64,000 bases of DNA from Halorussus vallis. Lineage in GTDB: Archaea > Halobacteriota > Halobacteria > Halobacteriales > Haladaptataceae. A model generated the notes under the pieces. That model did no database searches, was not told where the DNA came from, and worked only from the letters and a program-made list of their open reading frames with translations. Shown here piece after piece: positions 34,086 to 43,578 of this stretch. Where the stretch lies: assembly GCF_024138165.1 (NCBI RefSeq), contig NZ_CP100000.1:2790001-2854000 (forward strand), read 5' to 3'. A program made the position numbers and the translations under genes. Every line of letters starts with the position of its first letter. The stretch's first letter is position 1.

Positions 34086-34733
34086 TCAGCGCGCGGCCGC
34101 GATTCGGTCGCGAATCGCGTCGACGTACTCCTCGCGGGTGTAGCCGATGCGCGGGAGCCAGACGTTCTGGTAGGAGGGGTGCAACAGCGGCAGGACGGTC
34201 GTCTCGAACTCCGGAGATTCGCGGGGTCCGAGCACCGAATCGAGGAAGCCGCCCGGCAACTCGCCGAGCACCGCAAGGGTGGCATGCTTGCCGGTCGTCG
34301 CCACCACGGCCGGGCCGATTTCGTCGATTTCGGTCGCGAGGTGGTCGCGGCAGTTGCGGCGCTCCTCGGCGGTCGGTTCGCGGTTGGTGGGGTACTCGTC
34401 CTCGTTCTTGGAGTCGTCACCCTCGGCCCGTGGGAAGCACTTCACCGCGTTCGTGAAGTACAGTTCTTCGGGCGTGAACCCGGCATCCGAGAAGAGGTCC
34501 CGGACCTGTCGACCGGAGTGCCTGGAAGTGTAGGCCATGCCGGTCCAGTTGCCACCCTGCCAGCGGTCGGCCTCGGGATTCCCGTATGCTGGCGCTTCGC
34601 CGACCACAACCACGTCGGCGTTGAGCGACCCGACACCCCACGAGATGCACTCGCGCGACTTGACCAGGACGGGACACCGCGCACACCCCGATTCGAGGAC
34701 GTTCCGCGAGTCGCGGTCCGGAAACTCGGTCAT
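34086..34733 (-). CDS. Uracil-DNA glycosylase superfamily protein with Fe-S cysteines
   Basis: The 215-residue protein has the glycosylase motif VVVGEAPAYGNPEADRWQGGNW and the C-terminal HPSYQNVW, with cysteines placed as in iron-sulfur family 4/5 enzymes (CARC near residue 17, NAVKCFPR, and CRDHL). It probably removes uracil or deaminated bases from DNA. The motif contains an insert (NPEADRWQGGNWTGMAYTSRHSGR) compared with standard family 4. Confidence 0.87.
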   Translation of the reverse strand: MTEFPDRDSRNVLESGCARCPVLVKSRECISWGVGSLNADVVVVGEAPAYGNPEADRWQGGNWTGMAYTSRHSGRQVRDLFSDAGFTPEELYFTNAVKCFPRAEGDDSKNEDEYPTNREPTAEERRNCRDHLATEIDEIGPAVVATTGKHATLAVLGELPGGFLDSVLGPRESPEFETTVLPLLHPSYQNVWLPRIGYTREEYVDAIRDRIAAAR

Positions 34734-34773
34734 GGACGAGGTTGGCGTCCCGCGACCCTGAATTGCACGTTTC

Positions 34774-34810
34774 CGCGGTAGGGGTCGGTCGGCGACCGAC
34801 CCCTACCGCG
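34774..34810. repeat. Long palindrome between divergent genes
   Basis: A perfect 18-bp inverted repeat with one central base lies between the glycosylase start (34733, minus) and the acetyltransferase start (34867, plus). It is outside both transcripts if they start at their TATA boxes, so it is not a terminator of either. Confidence 0.75.
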
Positions 34811-34866
34811 CGAACGGTTCCCGCGGTCACCGAACGCTTTTATCAACTACCGACCACGTAGCCGAC

Positions 34867-35364
34867 ATGGAGTTCGACGTCCGGGAGGCGACGCCGGCGG
34901 ACGCAGACGCCGTCCACCGGGTCGCCCGCGATGCCTGGCACGCCGCCCACGAGGACGCGCTCGGCGCGGCGGCGGTCGAACGCGCGATTGCCGAGTGGTA
35001 CGACCCCGAAACACTCGCGGCGTCGACGCAACGGGAGGACGGCCGCTTCCTGGTCGCGTCGGCAGACGGCGAAGTGGTCGGATTCGCGCAGGCCGTCCTC
35101 GGCGAGGCGGACGAACCGGCCGACCTCGCCCGTATCTACGTCGCACCCCACCGCTGGGGCGAGGGCGTCGGCACCGTCCTGCTCGAACGAATCGAGCGCT
35201 GGCTCCGCGAGCAGGAGGTCGACCGCCTCCGGTTGGCCGTCGTGGCCGACAACGAGGTTGGCAACGCTTTCTACGAGAAGCACGGCTACGCGGTGGTCGA
35301 GGAGCGCGAACAGGAACTGTTCGGCGCGACGTTCGACGACTACGTCCGGGAGAAGGAGTTGTGA
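34867..35364 (+). CDS. GNAT-family N-acetyltransferase
   Basis: The 165-residue protein has the GNAT fold: VREATPADADAVHRVARDAW at the start, the acetyl-CoA loop RIYVAPHRWGEGVGTVLLERIE (residues about 89-110) and VADNEVGNAFYEKHGY near the end. The acceptor is unknown. CTTTTATC 27 bases before the ATG gives a leaderless start. Confidence 0.92.
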   Translation: MEFDVREATPADADAVHRVARDAWHAAHEDALGAAAVERAIAEWYDPETLAASTQREDGRFLVASADGEVVGFAQAVLGEADEPADLARIYVAPHRWGEGVGTVLLERIERWLREQEVDRLRLAVVADNEVGNAFYEKHGYAVVEEREQELFGATFDDYVREKEL

Positions 35365-35380
35365 TTTAATCTTCGAATAT

Positions 35381-35550
35381 GGGCTTTCGGGACGGTCTGA
35401 TGAACGACAACACCGTCGCGGAGACCGTCCCGAAAGCCCCCGACCGCTCTCCAACGACGACCGCAACGACAGCTAACGGGAACGCTTCGAAAGCCCCCGG
35501 CCCCTTTCAGTCCCGCCCGGTGGACTGTAGAGTCGAGCGCCTTCGGGGGG
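35381..35550 (+). repeat. Dispersed element family A with a local inverted repeat
   Basis: Two units (CCGAAAGCCCCCG at 35430 and TCGAAAGCCCCCG at 35487) are followed at once by the 3' motif CCCCTTTCAGTCCCGCCC, so the branched stem is deleted. The first unit forms the right arm of a perfect 18-bp inverted repeat (35381-35398 and 35422-35439, 23-base loop) that starts 17 bases after the acetyltransferase stop and may act as its terminator. The remaining bases to 35642 hold nothing I recognise. Confidence 0.6.
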
Positions 35551-35642
35551 TTGGTCGTTCCGTTGTTACCGTCGGTGGGGTAGACTGTCGCTACTGTCGG
35601 TCGGCGAAACGCACTCCGACGAAAAGAGATTCCGTCCGAAAC

Positions 35643-36929
35643 TCAGTCTTCGTCTTCCTCGACGACCTCGATGCCGCGGTTGTTGACCGCGTTCGGGTCG
35701 AGACCGACCTCTTGGAGGTACTGCTTGTACTCGCGCTCGCAGGCCTCGGCGTCGGCCTGCTTGTCGCTGGCGCGGTCGCACAGCGCCACGAGGTCCTCGG
35801 GCACGTCGTTGGTGTAGACGATCCAGTGGTTGATGAGGTCGGACAGTCGCCGGATGGGGCTGGTGAAGTGGCCGTATATCTCGAAGTTGAGCGCGTGGTG
35901 GCCGCCGAACGGGTCGTTCATGTACCGCGCCCGGGGCATCACCTTCATCACGGCCCACTGGATCTTGTCGAGCTGGCGAGCCGGGGCCTCCTCCAGCGTT
36001 GCGTTGACCGCCTTCCGGGGGTCGTCCCACGCGTCGCCGGGGATGGAGACGCCGTCCAGGTCTTGAATCTCCTGGAGGGCCTCGCTCCACTCGTCGGGCG
36101 TCGGCTGGGGATGGACCCGGTACATCGCCTCGACCCCGCGGTCCCACATGAGGGTGTGCGTGACGGCCTTGTTCGCCTTCAGCATGCACTCCTCGATGAT
36201 GGTGTGGGCGCGGTCACGCCGGGGGTTTAGCACGAGGCTCCCCTCCTCCTTGCGCTGTTCGTGCATCCGGTCGGCGACCTCGAACGCGAGTTTGTTCTCC
36301 TCGTGGAGCGGCGCGTCCTCGTCGTCGATGCGGTTCTCGGCCTGCGAGTAGGTGAGTCGCTCGTCGCTGTTGATGACCGACTTGTATATCTCGATGTCTT
36401 CGTAGCCCAAGTGCTCCTTATCGAGGTGCATCTCGACGGTGTGGGCGAGTCGGTCCTCGTTCGGGACCAGCGAACAGACCGTCTCGGCCAGCATCGGCGG
36501 GAGCATGTGGATGGTGTAGGCCGGCAGGTAGACGGTGTTGGCCCGCTCGACCGCCTCCTCCCACATGTTCGTCTCGGGGTTGACGTAGTGGGTCACGTCG
36601 GCGATGTGGACCCAGAGGACGTACTCGTCGTCGCGCTCCTCGATGGAAATGGCGTCGTCGAAGTCCTGGGCGTCGATCGGGTCGGTCGTCCACGTCGTCA
36701 TGTCCCGGAGGTCCCGGCGCTCGTCGACCTCGTCCTGAATCTCCTGCTGGATGTCCTCGGTGCGCTTCTCGGCCTCGGTCATCACCGCCTGCGGGAACTC
36801 GTCGCGTATCTCGAACTTCTCGAACAGCTCCTCGCGCCGTGCTTCGAGTCGCTCTGCCAGTTCAGGGGAAATCTCGACGGGGCCCTGGCCTTCGGCGGTT
36901 CCGGCCTCGGCCTGCGCGTCGCTGGTCAT
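35643..36929 (-). CDS. RNB-domain ribonuclease (RNase R/II-like) without S1 domain
   Basis: The 428-residue protein consists of a short charged N-terminus and an RNB catalytic domain. DAQDFDDAISIEERDDEYVLWVHIADV holds the Asp cluster that binds Mg2+, and later motifs include LPPMLAETVCSLVPNEDRLAHTV, FEIYGHFTSPIRRLSDLINHW and MLKANKAV. Cold-shock and S1 domains are missing, so it is shorter than bacterial RNase R, a form known in haloarchaea. It is expected to degrade RNA from the 3' end. Confidence 0.93.
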   Translation of the reverse strand: MTSDAQAEAGTAEGQGPVEISPELAERLEARREELFEKFEIRDEFPQAVMTEAEKRTEDIQQEIQDEVDERRDLRDMTTWTTDPIDAQDFDDAISIEERDDEYVLWVHIADVTHYVNPETNMWEEAVERANTVYLPAYTIHMLPPMLAETVCSLVPNEDRLAHTVEMHLDKEHLGYEDIEIYKSVINSDERLTYSQAENRIDDEDAPLHEENKLAFEVADRMHEQRKEEGSLVLNPRRDRAHTIIEECMLKANKAVTHTLMWDRGVEAMYRVHPQPTPDEWSEALQEIQDLDGVSIPGDAWDDPRKAVNATLEEAPARQLDKIQWAVMKVMPRARYMNDPFGGHHALNFEIYGHFTSPIRRLSDLINHWIVYTNDVPEDLVALCDRASDKQADAEACEREYKQYLQEVGLDPNAVNNRGIEVVEEDED

Positions 36930-37083
36930 GACACGGAATTACGTCGGGGAGTAGTTAGACGTGTCGGGACCGCCCGAGCGGCAGCGCGACGGTTCGAGGC
37001 GACGCTCGGCGTCCGGTGCATCGAGGTGGCCGTCGTTCGCCCCCGCGTCGGGATGCGAGTAACCGCCGCTTACCGCCCGCGAC

Positions 37084-37383
37084 TCACCCCTCGTGGTCGA
37101 CCGAGTCGTATCGCTCTTCGACCGCGTGCCGATATCGGTCGAGGAACTCGGTTTCCGTGAGGGTGCCGGCGTCGATGTCGACCAGCAGGTCTTCGAGTTC
37201 GTCTCGTTTCTGGTGACAGAGGTCGTCGTGACAGCCCTTACAGAGGTACTCGAACTGCTTTCCCTCTCGGTCCCACCTGTCTCCCTCTTTGTCGTACTCT
37301 CTGGCGTCGGAGCGGCGGACGGTCTCGCCGCAGGCGATGCAGTCGACCGAATCGCTCCCCCGGCGCCTCCGGGAACCCCACAT
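37084..37383 (-). CDS. Small zinc-ribbon protein of unknown function
   Basis: The 99-residue protein has a CIACGETV...YLCKGCHDDL arrangement (two CXXC pairs, about residues 15-18 and 48-51) and a nearby His, typical of a zinc finger. The C-terminal half (LEDLLVDIDAGTLTETEFLDRYRHAVEERY) is helical. I do not recognise a named function. Similar short haloarchaeal proteins exist. Confidence 0.75.
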   Translation of the reverse strand: MWGSRRRRGSDSVDCIACGETVRRSDAREYDKEGDRWDREGKQFEYLCKGCHDDLCHQKRDELEDLLVDIDAGTLTETEFLDRYRHAVEERYDSVDHEG

Positions 37384-37716
37384 ACCCCTACAGAGGGCCT
37401 ACCGTTACTTGCTCTTTTTGGACAGTCGCCAAATATATTCGAAGAATGCTATTGTGAAAGTAATCTCGGCTTACCCCCTCCGGTCGTCCTTCTCGTCACG
37501 CCCCGAACGGGCGCCGGTGACGCGCTCGCCGCCGTCGCAGTCGCCGACGCCGCGCCCGCAGGCCTGCGGGCGCGGCGTCGGCCAGCGAGTCGGTTCTATC
37601 GGCGTCGCGTTTCCGGGAGATGCGGCGTCGAGAGGGCGGTGCCAGCGGTGCGTCCGCGGCGGAGCAGGTCGATTCGACCGCGGGGCTTATCCGGAACGAC
37701 GCCCAACGTCGTCTCG
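37384..37716. other. Divergent intergenic region with an AT-rich patch and a 40-base palindrome
   Basis: No gene is visible between the divergent zinc-ribbon and rhodanese genes. About 37420-37475 is AT-rich (CCAAATATATTCG). The 40-base perfect palindrome at 37543-37582 has 20-bp arms and no loop, with GGCC at its centre. Confidence 0.6.
37543..37582. repeat. Perfect 40-base palindrome
   Basis: The left arm 37543-37562 and right arm 37563-37582 are exact reverse complements with no spacer. It lies between divergent genes about 130 bases from the rhodanese start and 160 from the zinc-ribbon start. Confidence 0.85.
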
Positions 37717-38085
37717 ATGGACGGCGAAATCTCTCCCGAAGCTCTCAACGACCTCCTGGAGGCCGACGAGGACGTCCGCGTGGTGGACATCCGTCCCCGC
37801 CAGCAGTTCGAACGCGGCCGCATCCCCGGCAGCGAGAACATCCCGTTCCACGCCCTCTCGCGGGACATCGACTCGCTCGACGGTGCCGAGCGCGTCGTCA
37901 CCGTCTGCCCGCACGGAAAATCGAGCGTGCAGGCGGCGCGACTCGTCGCCTCCTACGAGGGGATTCCGGACGACGCCCGCGTCGAGAGCATGGCCGGCGG
38001 CCTCGACGCCTGGGAGTACGACCTCGAAACCGACGGTGACGACGCCGAGGTCGGCGACGACGCCGCGCCCGACAGTCCGTTTTGA
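37717..38085 (+). CDS. Rhodanese-domain protein
   Basis: The 122-residue single-domain rhodanese has VRVVDIRPRQQFERGRIPGSENIPF and an active-site loop VCPHGKSS with the catalytic cysteine near residue 68, then SMAGGLDAWEYDL. It likely handles persulfide sulfur. The acidic tail after residue 105 is unstructured. The ATG at 37717 follows a GGCTTATCC box by about 29 bases; the longer frame upstream crosses the palindrome and is not coding. Confidence 0.9.
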   Translation: MDGEISPEALNDLLEADEDVRVVDIRPRQQFERGRIPGSENIPFHALSRDIDSLDGAERVVTVCPHGKSSVQAARLVASYEGIPDDARVESMAGGLDAWEYDLETDGDDAEVGDDAAPDSPF

Positions 38086-38187
38086 ATCCGCCTCTCGCCG
38101 GGACGGCCACCGCCGCCGCCGGAACGACCCGGCCGCGACCGGCCTCGAATCGGTAGTAAAATTACCTCCGCGAGCGTTACGGCTCCC

Positions 38188-38529
38188 GTGTCGCCTCCGC
38201 TAGCCCGAGGGTCGCTCGTTCCCTACTGGTACCTGATTACCGGCGTACTGTTCGTCCTCTACGGTGTTAGCGCGGTGGGGTGGCTCGTCTGGCGCGACCC
38301 CGACGCCGACTGGCGCGCCCGGAGTTCGAGCGCGCTCGTCCTCGTCGGGTGCATCCTCGTCTGCATCTACTGGCTCGCGCGGATCTACCCGGCGTGGGCG
38401 GTGCGGGTGCTCTCGGTCCGGTTCCTCGTCCTCGTGCTCGCCGGCGTCGCCGTCGGGACGCTGGCGGCCACCGTGTTCGCGGCGCTGCTGGTAAGGGCGA
38501 TACGCTACGTCCGGGTCAACCGGGTCTGA
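38188..38529 (+). CDS. Three-span membrane protein, GTG start
   Basis: The 113-residue protein has three hydrophobic segments (about residues 13-34, 48-64 and 76-100) and basic ends. There is no recognisable family. An AAAATTACC box about 26 bases before the GTG supports a leaderless start. Confidence 0.55.
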   Translation: MSPPLARGSLVPYWYLITGVLFVLYGVSAVGWLVWRDPDADWRARSSSALVLVGCILVCIYWLARIYPAWAVRVLSVRFLVLVLAGVAVGTLAATVFAALLVRAIRYVRVNRV

Positions 38530-38611
38530 GAGTCGCGGTGTCGAGAAATCGGAGATTCGCGAGAGCGTCGCCACTCCCGACGTAGAAACGAGACAGAACC
38601 GAGGGGGTCGG

Positions 38612-38932
<321 letters not shown>

Positions 38933-38959
38933 TTAAACATTGTCGGGAACTCGGTGGGT

Positions 38960-41227
38960 TCACCGCCCCGAGAGGAGGCCCTGTCGCTCGGTTACGAGGT
39001 CGTCGACGAGCGAAACCGCCTCGTCGGCGACTCCCTCGTCGGCCCGGCCGGCGTAGCGCGCTCGCTCGTGGAGTTCGCCGACCCGGCGCGCCCGCTCGTC
39101 GAGGCCCTCGATGGCCGACAGGTACTCCCGCGGCGTCTCGCCGGGTCGGCGCTCGCGGTACTCCGCCGCCAGCAGGTGTTCGAGTCGGTCGAACGCCCGC
39201 TCGACGTCGGTTTCGGGGTCCCTGCGGGGTTGCCACCGGAGCCAGACCGCCCGCTGGGTGCGCTCGGCGAGGCCGCTCCGCCGGGCGGCCGCGAACAGGC
39301 CGACCAGGAGCAGGCCGCCGAACGCGGCCTGCTCGCGCGTGGGCGGCCAGAACGGAACGTCGCCGATTCCGAAGCCGCCGCCCTCGCCGGCGGTCCCGTT
39401 GGCCGCGGTCGTGATCGTTCCGACGGTGCCGTTGTACGAATCGCCCAACCCGGGGCCGAGTCGATTGGGGTCGACGGTTCCGACGCCGGGCCCGGAGGTG
39501 ACGGTCGTCCCGTTCGGTGCGGTCGAGGTTTCGTTCCCGTCGGTCGTGGTCGTCTCGGTGGGCGTGGGCGTCCACGTCCCCTGCTCGCTCCCGGCGGCGT
39601 CGACGTTCGAGACGTTGCTCGCGCGGGCCTGCGTGACCTGGGTGCCCTCTCTGCTCTGGCGCGGACCGGCGGGCGTCGGGTCGAACGCCACCCAGCCGAC
39701 GTCCGGGAAGTACACCTCGACCCAGGCGTGGGAGTCGAGGCCGCGGACGACCCACTCGTCCTCGGCGACCCGCTGGCCCGACGTGTAGCCGACGACGAAC
39801 CGCGCGGGAACTCCCTGCGAGCGGAGCATCGTCACCATCGCGGAGGCGTAGTAGGTGCAGTAGCCCTTCTCCATGTCGAAGATGAACTTCTCGGCGATGT
39901 CGCCCTGCGGGCGCTGGACGTCGAGCGAGTAGCGCTTGTTCGACTCCAGCCACTTCTCGACCGCCTTGGCCTTGGCGTAGGGGGTCCGGTTTCCGGCGAC
40001 GATTTCGTTTGTCTTCTGCTGGATGTGGTCGGCCGAACTCTCGGGCAACTGGAGGTAGCGGCTCCGGATTTCGGCCGGGTAGTCGGTGCCGGCCCGCCGG
40101 AGCGTCCGCCGGGTCGGGTCCGGTACGCGACTGACGACGGTGTACTGCTCGCCCTCTCGGAGCGCCCCGACGGGGACGAGCGCGCCCAGCGAGGTCCGGC
40201 GGGTGTTGTCGCGGTCCCCGGCGGTCAACCGGGTGGGCTTCCACGCCGCCGGCATGGCGCCCAGCCGTTTCGCCTTCACGGTCACCGTCTGCTCGACGCG
40301 CTTCGTTCGACCTTCCGGCGCCGACATGACGGTGTAGTCGCTCGCGTCGCCGGTTCGAATCCAGCCGCCGCCGTCGTAGCGGTCGTAGGCGCCGACCCGC
40401 CAGTAGCCGGGTTCGTTCGACTCGACGGTGAACCGGACCTTCGGCGACAGCCGAATCGAGCCGACGACGCTGACCCGCTGGTCGTTGTTCAGCAGGCTCC
40501 CCTGGACGGTCGGCGTCCCCGCGCCCGAACTCCCCGGCAGAAGCGGGCTCGCGCTCCCGCCGGGGACGAGGCTCACCGTCGAGGCGAGCACGACCATCGC
40601 CACCAGCACGACCGCGACCGTATCGACCTGCGCCGACGTGCCGCCCCGCCGGGCCATCGTGCCGAACGCGAGCGTCGCGGCGGCCGCCAGGGCGCCGACG
40701 AGCGTGAGGACGTTCCCCGCGTCGCCCGTCAGGACGAAGAAGCAGAGCGCGGCCCCGCCGGCGGTGACCGCGAGCGCGTAGCGCCGCCGGAGGACGAAGT
40801 ACCACGGCCCGAACAGCAGCGCGGGCGCGACGCCGAGCGCCCACGCGCCGACCTCGGTCATCCGGAGGACCGACAGCCCGCTCAGTAGCGCGAGGTTGTC
40901 GCTCAGCAGTTTCCCGGTCGAGAGCGCGACGAGGTAGGCGCTGGGCACCGCCAGGTAGTAGGCGACGAGCCCGACCGCAAGCAGCGCCAGCGCCAGCAGG
41001 CCGGCCTGGTAGGCCTTGAGGTGACGCGCCACCAGCGCCCCCGCGACCAGCGTCGCCGCGACCAGCGCCAGCAGGGTCGCGGTCCCGCCCACGATGTCGG
41101 TGACGTGGTAGAGGATGCTCCCGTAGGTCGCCATCAGCACGAGCGTCGCGGCGACCGCCAGCCAGTGGTACGGCACCGCCACGCCGCCGAGTTCGAAGTC
41201 GCGGCCGGTTTCGGTCGGCGCGCTCAT
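38960..41227 (-). CDS. Transglutaminase-like membrane protein (DUF3488/TgpA family)
   Basis: The 755-residue protein has six or more membrane spans in residues 15-210 and a large external region. That region contains a transglutaminase core: GYCTYYASAMVTMLRSQGVPARFVVGY has the catalytic Cys, and GLDSHAWVEVYFPDVGWVAFDPTP has the His and Asp. A Thr-rich linker, one more span (AAFGGLLLVGLFAAARRSG) and a helical C-terminal DUF4129-like domain follow. Its start overlaps the DUF58 stop by four bases, giving a MoxR-DUF58-TgpA operon, a conserved set of unproven function often linked to protein maturation. Confidence 0.93.
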   Translation of the reverse strand: MSAPTETGRDFELGGVAVPYHWLAVAATLVLMATYGSILYHVTDIVGGTATLLALVAATLVAGALVARHLKAYQAGLLALALLAVGLVAYYLAVPSAYLVALSTGKLLSDNLALLSGLSVLRMTEVGAWALGVAPALLFGPWYFVLRRRYALAVTAGGAALCFFVLTGDAGNVLTLVGALAAAATLAFGTMARRGGTSAQVDTVAVVLVAMVVLASTVSLVPGGSASPLLPGSSGAGTPTVQGSLLNNDQRVSVVGSIRLSPKVRFTVESNEPGYWRVGAYDRYDGGGWIRTGDASDYTVMSAPEGRTKRVEQTVTVKAKRLGAMPAAWKPTRLTAGDRDNTRRTSLGALVPVGALREGEQYTVVSRVPDPTRRTLRRAGTDYPAEIRSRYLQLPESSADHIQQKTNEIVAGNRTPYAKAKAVEKWLESNKRYSLDVQRPQGDIAEKFIFDMEKGYCTYYASAMVTMLRSQGVPARFVVGYTSGQRVAEDEWVVRGLDSHAWVEVYFPDVGWVAFDPTPAGPRQSREGTQVTQARASNVSNVDAAGSEQGTWTPTPTETTTTDGNETSTAPNGTTVTSGPGVGTVDPNRLGPGLGDSYNGTVGTITTAANGTAGEGGGFGIGDVPFWPPTREQAAFGGLLLVGLFAAARRSGLAERTQRAVWLRWQPRRDPETDVERAFDRLEHLLAAEYRERRPGETPREYLSAIEGLDERARRVGELHERARYAGRADEGVADEAVSLVDDLVTERQGLLSGR

Positions 41228-42303
41228 CGGCGGTCACCTCCGCCGTCCGTCGCGACCGACTCCCAGGCCCCGCTCCCTGCGGCTACGGGGGACTCTGCAG
41301 AGTCGCCCGCGGTCGCGCCCGGCGTCGCGTCGGCGTCGCCGGACAACTGCCCGAAGGTGACGGTCCGCTCGCCGACGGTGACGCGGACCTCCTCGGAGTC
41401 CTTCGGCCCCGCGACGACCACGTCGGCGTCCTCGCGCCGGTCGCCCGCCACGGTTCCGGCCGACGTTCGAGCCAGCGCGCTCAGCAACTCGGTCAGATGT
41501 TCGTCGCCGGCGCCGGGTTCGACCCGGCCGCCGGGCACCGTCAGGCCGACCGCGAGGTCGGCCTCCAGCAGGTAGGTCGCGACGCTCGCGGCCGCCTCGG
41601 CCACGTCGTCGGCCCGGCCCTCGTCGGCCTCCGCGAGGAGTTCGATTCGCTGGCGCTCCTCGTCGGCCTCGAACTCCATCACCACGAGGTCGGCGTCGGG
41701 GCGCTTGGCGCTCGACTTCCAGTGGACGTCCCGGAGCGGGTCGCCACGCTCGTACTCGCGCAACTGGTCGAAGCGCTCGCGGCCGTTCAGGCCGAACTCC
41801 CGGTGGAGCGCGGCGAGGTCGCCGGCGTCCCGGAGTCGCCGAATCCGCGGGAAGACGACGACCTCGCGCTCGACGGGGTAGCGGTAGGTCCGCTTCCAGA
41901 GGCCGAACACGTCCTGGGCGACGACCTCGACCGGCCCGACTCGGCCGACCCCGCGCTCGCGCAGGTCCACGTCGAAGGTGACGGTCCCCGAGTCGACGGT
42001 CGTCTCGACCCGGTCGTCGGACGCGTCGAGGCCGTCGGCGGCGTCGAGTGCCACGACCGCAGAGAGCGGCGTCGGCGCGTCGAAGTCGAGCGAGACGGTC
42101 GCGGTTTCGCCCGCGAAGCCGTACTCGGGCACTCGGAGCTTCAGGTCTGGCTGGGCGGCGCGTCGCATCTGGACGGCCGCAGCGACCAGCGCGACCACCG
42201 CCGGACCGACGACGGCGTTCAACGCCCGCGGGCTGAACCGGGCGGCCATCGCCACGGCGGCGACCACGACCGCGACGAGCGCCCAGCCGCGTCGCGTCAG
42301 CAT
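41224..42303 (-). CDS. DUF58-family protein
   Basis: The 359-residue protein has two short membrane spans in the first 45 residues, then beta-rich sequence and the DUF58 signature ERFDQLREYERGDPLRDVHWKSSAKRPDADLVVMEFE, followed by a von Willebrand A-like fold. It lies between moxR (one base upstream) and the transglutaminase gene (four-base overlap). DUF58 proteins are thought to act with MoxR ATPases on a shared substrate. Confidence 0.93.
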   Translation of the reverse strand: MLTRRGWALVAVVVAAVAMAARFSPRALNAVVGPAVVALVAAAVQMRRAAQPDLKLRVPEYGFAGETATVSLDFDAPTPLSAVVALDAADGLDASDDRVETTVDSGTVTFDVDLRERGVGRVGPVEVVAQDVFGLWKRTYRYPVEREVVVFPRIRRLRDAGDLAALHREFGLNGRERFDQLREYERGDPLRDVHWKSSAKRPDADLVVMEFEADEERQRIELLAEADEGRADDVAEAAASVATYLLEADLAVGLTVPGGRVEPGAGDEHLTELLSALARTSAGTVAGDRREDADVVVAGPKDSEEVRVTVGERTVTFGQLSGDADATPGATAGDSAESPVAAGSGAWESVATDGGGDRR

Positions 42304-42304
42304 C

Positions 42305-43294
42305 TCACTCCACCGGCACGGCGTCGAGCGCTTCCCGAATCAGGCCCCGACCCGAGCGGCCGCCGGTCTCCGCGCCGGTCCGGACCCGGTGGCCGAGGAC
42401 GGTTTCGGCCTCCGCCTGCACGTCGTCGGGGACGACGTAGTCCCGGCCGTCGAACACCGCGCGGGCCTGGGCGGCCCGGAGCAAGGCGATGGACCCCCGC
42501 GGGCTGACCCCGAGGTCGGCCCGGTCGCGGGTGTAGTTCGCCAGTCGGGTGACGTACTCTCGGACGGCCGCCTCGGCGGTGACCTCGGAGACGGTTGCGC
42601 GGGCGCGCCGCAGGTCCTCGGCGGTCGTCACCGGTTCGAGTTCGTCGATGGGGTGGCGACCCACCACGCGCCGGAGCACCTCCGCCTCGTCCTCCGGGCT
42701 GGGGTAGCCAAGCGAGAGCTGTTTGGAGAAGCGATCGATCTCGGCGATTGGGAGTTCGTAGGTCCGGTCGCCCTCGACGTCGTTCTGGGTGGCGATGACG
42801 GTGAACGGCTGGTCGAGTTCGCGGGTCTGGCCGTCGACGGTGACCGTGGCCTCCTCCATCGCCTCCAGGAGCGCCGACTGGGTCTTCGGCGGCGCGCGGT
42901 TGATCTCGTCCGCGAGGACGACGTTGCCGAAGATGGGGCCGGGCTGGAACTCGAACTCGCGGGTCTGCTCGTTGAAGACGTTGACGCCGGTCACGTCGGT
43001 CGGCATCAGGTCGGGGGTGAACTGGACCCGGGTGAACGTGCAGTCGACCGACTTCGCGAGCGCGCGGGCGAGCATCGTCTTGCCGACCCCCGGCACGTCC
43101 TCCAGCAGGAGGTGGCCGCGCGCCAGGATGGCGGTGACGATGTGTTCGGTGGCCTCGTGGTGGCCGACGATGACCCGTTCGACGTTCTCGACGACCCGCG
43201 AGGCGAGGTCGGAGGCCTCTTCGACCGACAAGGGTTCGGGCGACGCTCCCGTTCGACGCGGCTGGGGTTTCGCGTTCGGATTGGCTTCCGTCAT
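42305..43294 (-). CDS. MoxR-family AAA+ ATPase
   Basis: The 329-residue ATPase has Walker A EDVPGVGKTML (about residues 64-73), Walker B VVLADEINRAPPKTQSALLEAM, sensor 1 FTVIATQND, and an arginine finger and C-terminal helical lid (SPRGSIALLRAAQARAVFDGRDYVVPDDV). It is the first gene of the moxR-DUF58-TgpA operon and likely a metal-insertion or assembly chaperone. Confidence 0.95.
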   Translation of the reverse strand: MTEANPNAKPQPRRTGASPEPLSVEEASDLASRVVENVERVIVGHHEATEHIVTAILARGHLLLEDVPGVGKTMLARALAKSVDCTFTRVQFTPDLMPTDVTGVNVFNEQTREFEFQPGPIFGNVVLADEINRAPPKTQSALLEAMEEATVTVDGQTRELDQPFTVIATQNDVEGDRTYELPIAEIDRFSKQLSLGYPSPEDEAEVLRRVVGRHPIDELEPVTTAEDLRRARATVSEVTAEAAVREYVTRLANYTRDRADLGVSPRGSIALLRAAQARAVFDGRDYVVPDDVQAEAETVLGHRVRTGAETGGRSGRGLIREALDAVPVE

Positions 43295-43578
43295 GTATCG
43301 TGAGTGGCGCTGGAGGGCGAGAGCGGCGACGGTCGACCCGCGCCGACCGCGACCGCCGTCGGTACGCCTGTTGCCCGTACGTAGTTATCCCTCCCTTGTA
43401 ACTTTTGTCGCAGTTTTCTCGCAGACGGAACGAGGGGTTCCGACCGCGCTCCTCGAAAACGCGTTGTGCGCGTCGAAACCGGCGCGTTGGGTCGAGCTAT
43501 CGCCGACTCACCGCGTCGAACCGACGCGCCACGCCTCGCCGGTCGGCGATGCTCCGGCCCGCGGCGCTCCCGGTAGAA

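Noticed and set aside
37093-37716. Long N-terminal extension of the rhodanese gene
   Set aside because: It crosses the opposite-strand zinc-ribbon gene and a 40-base palindrome; the ATG at 37717 has a well-placed promoter box and starts the domain.
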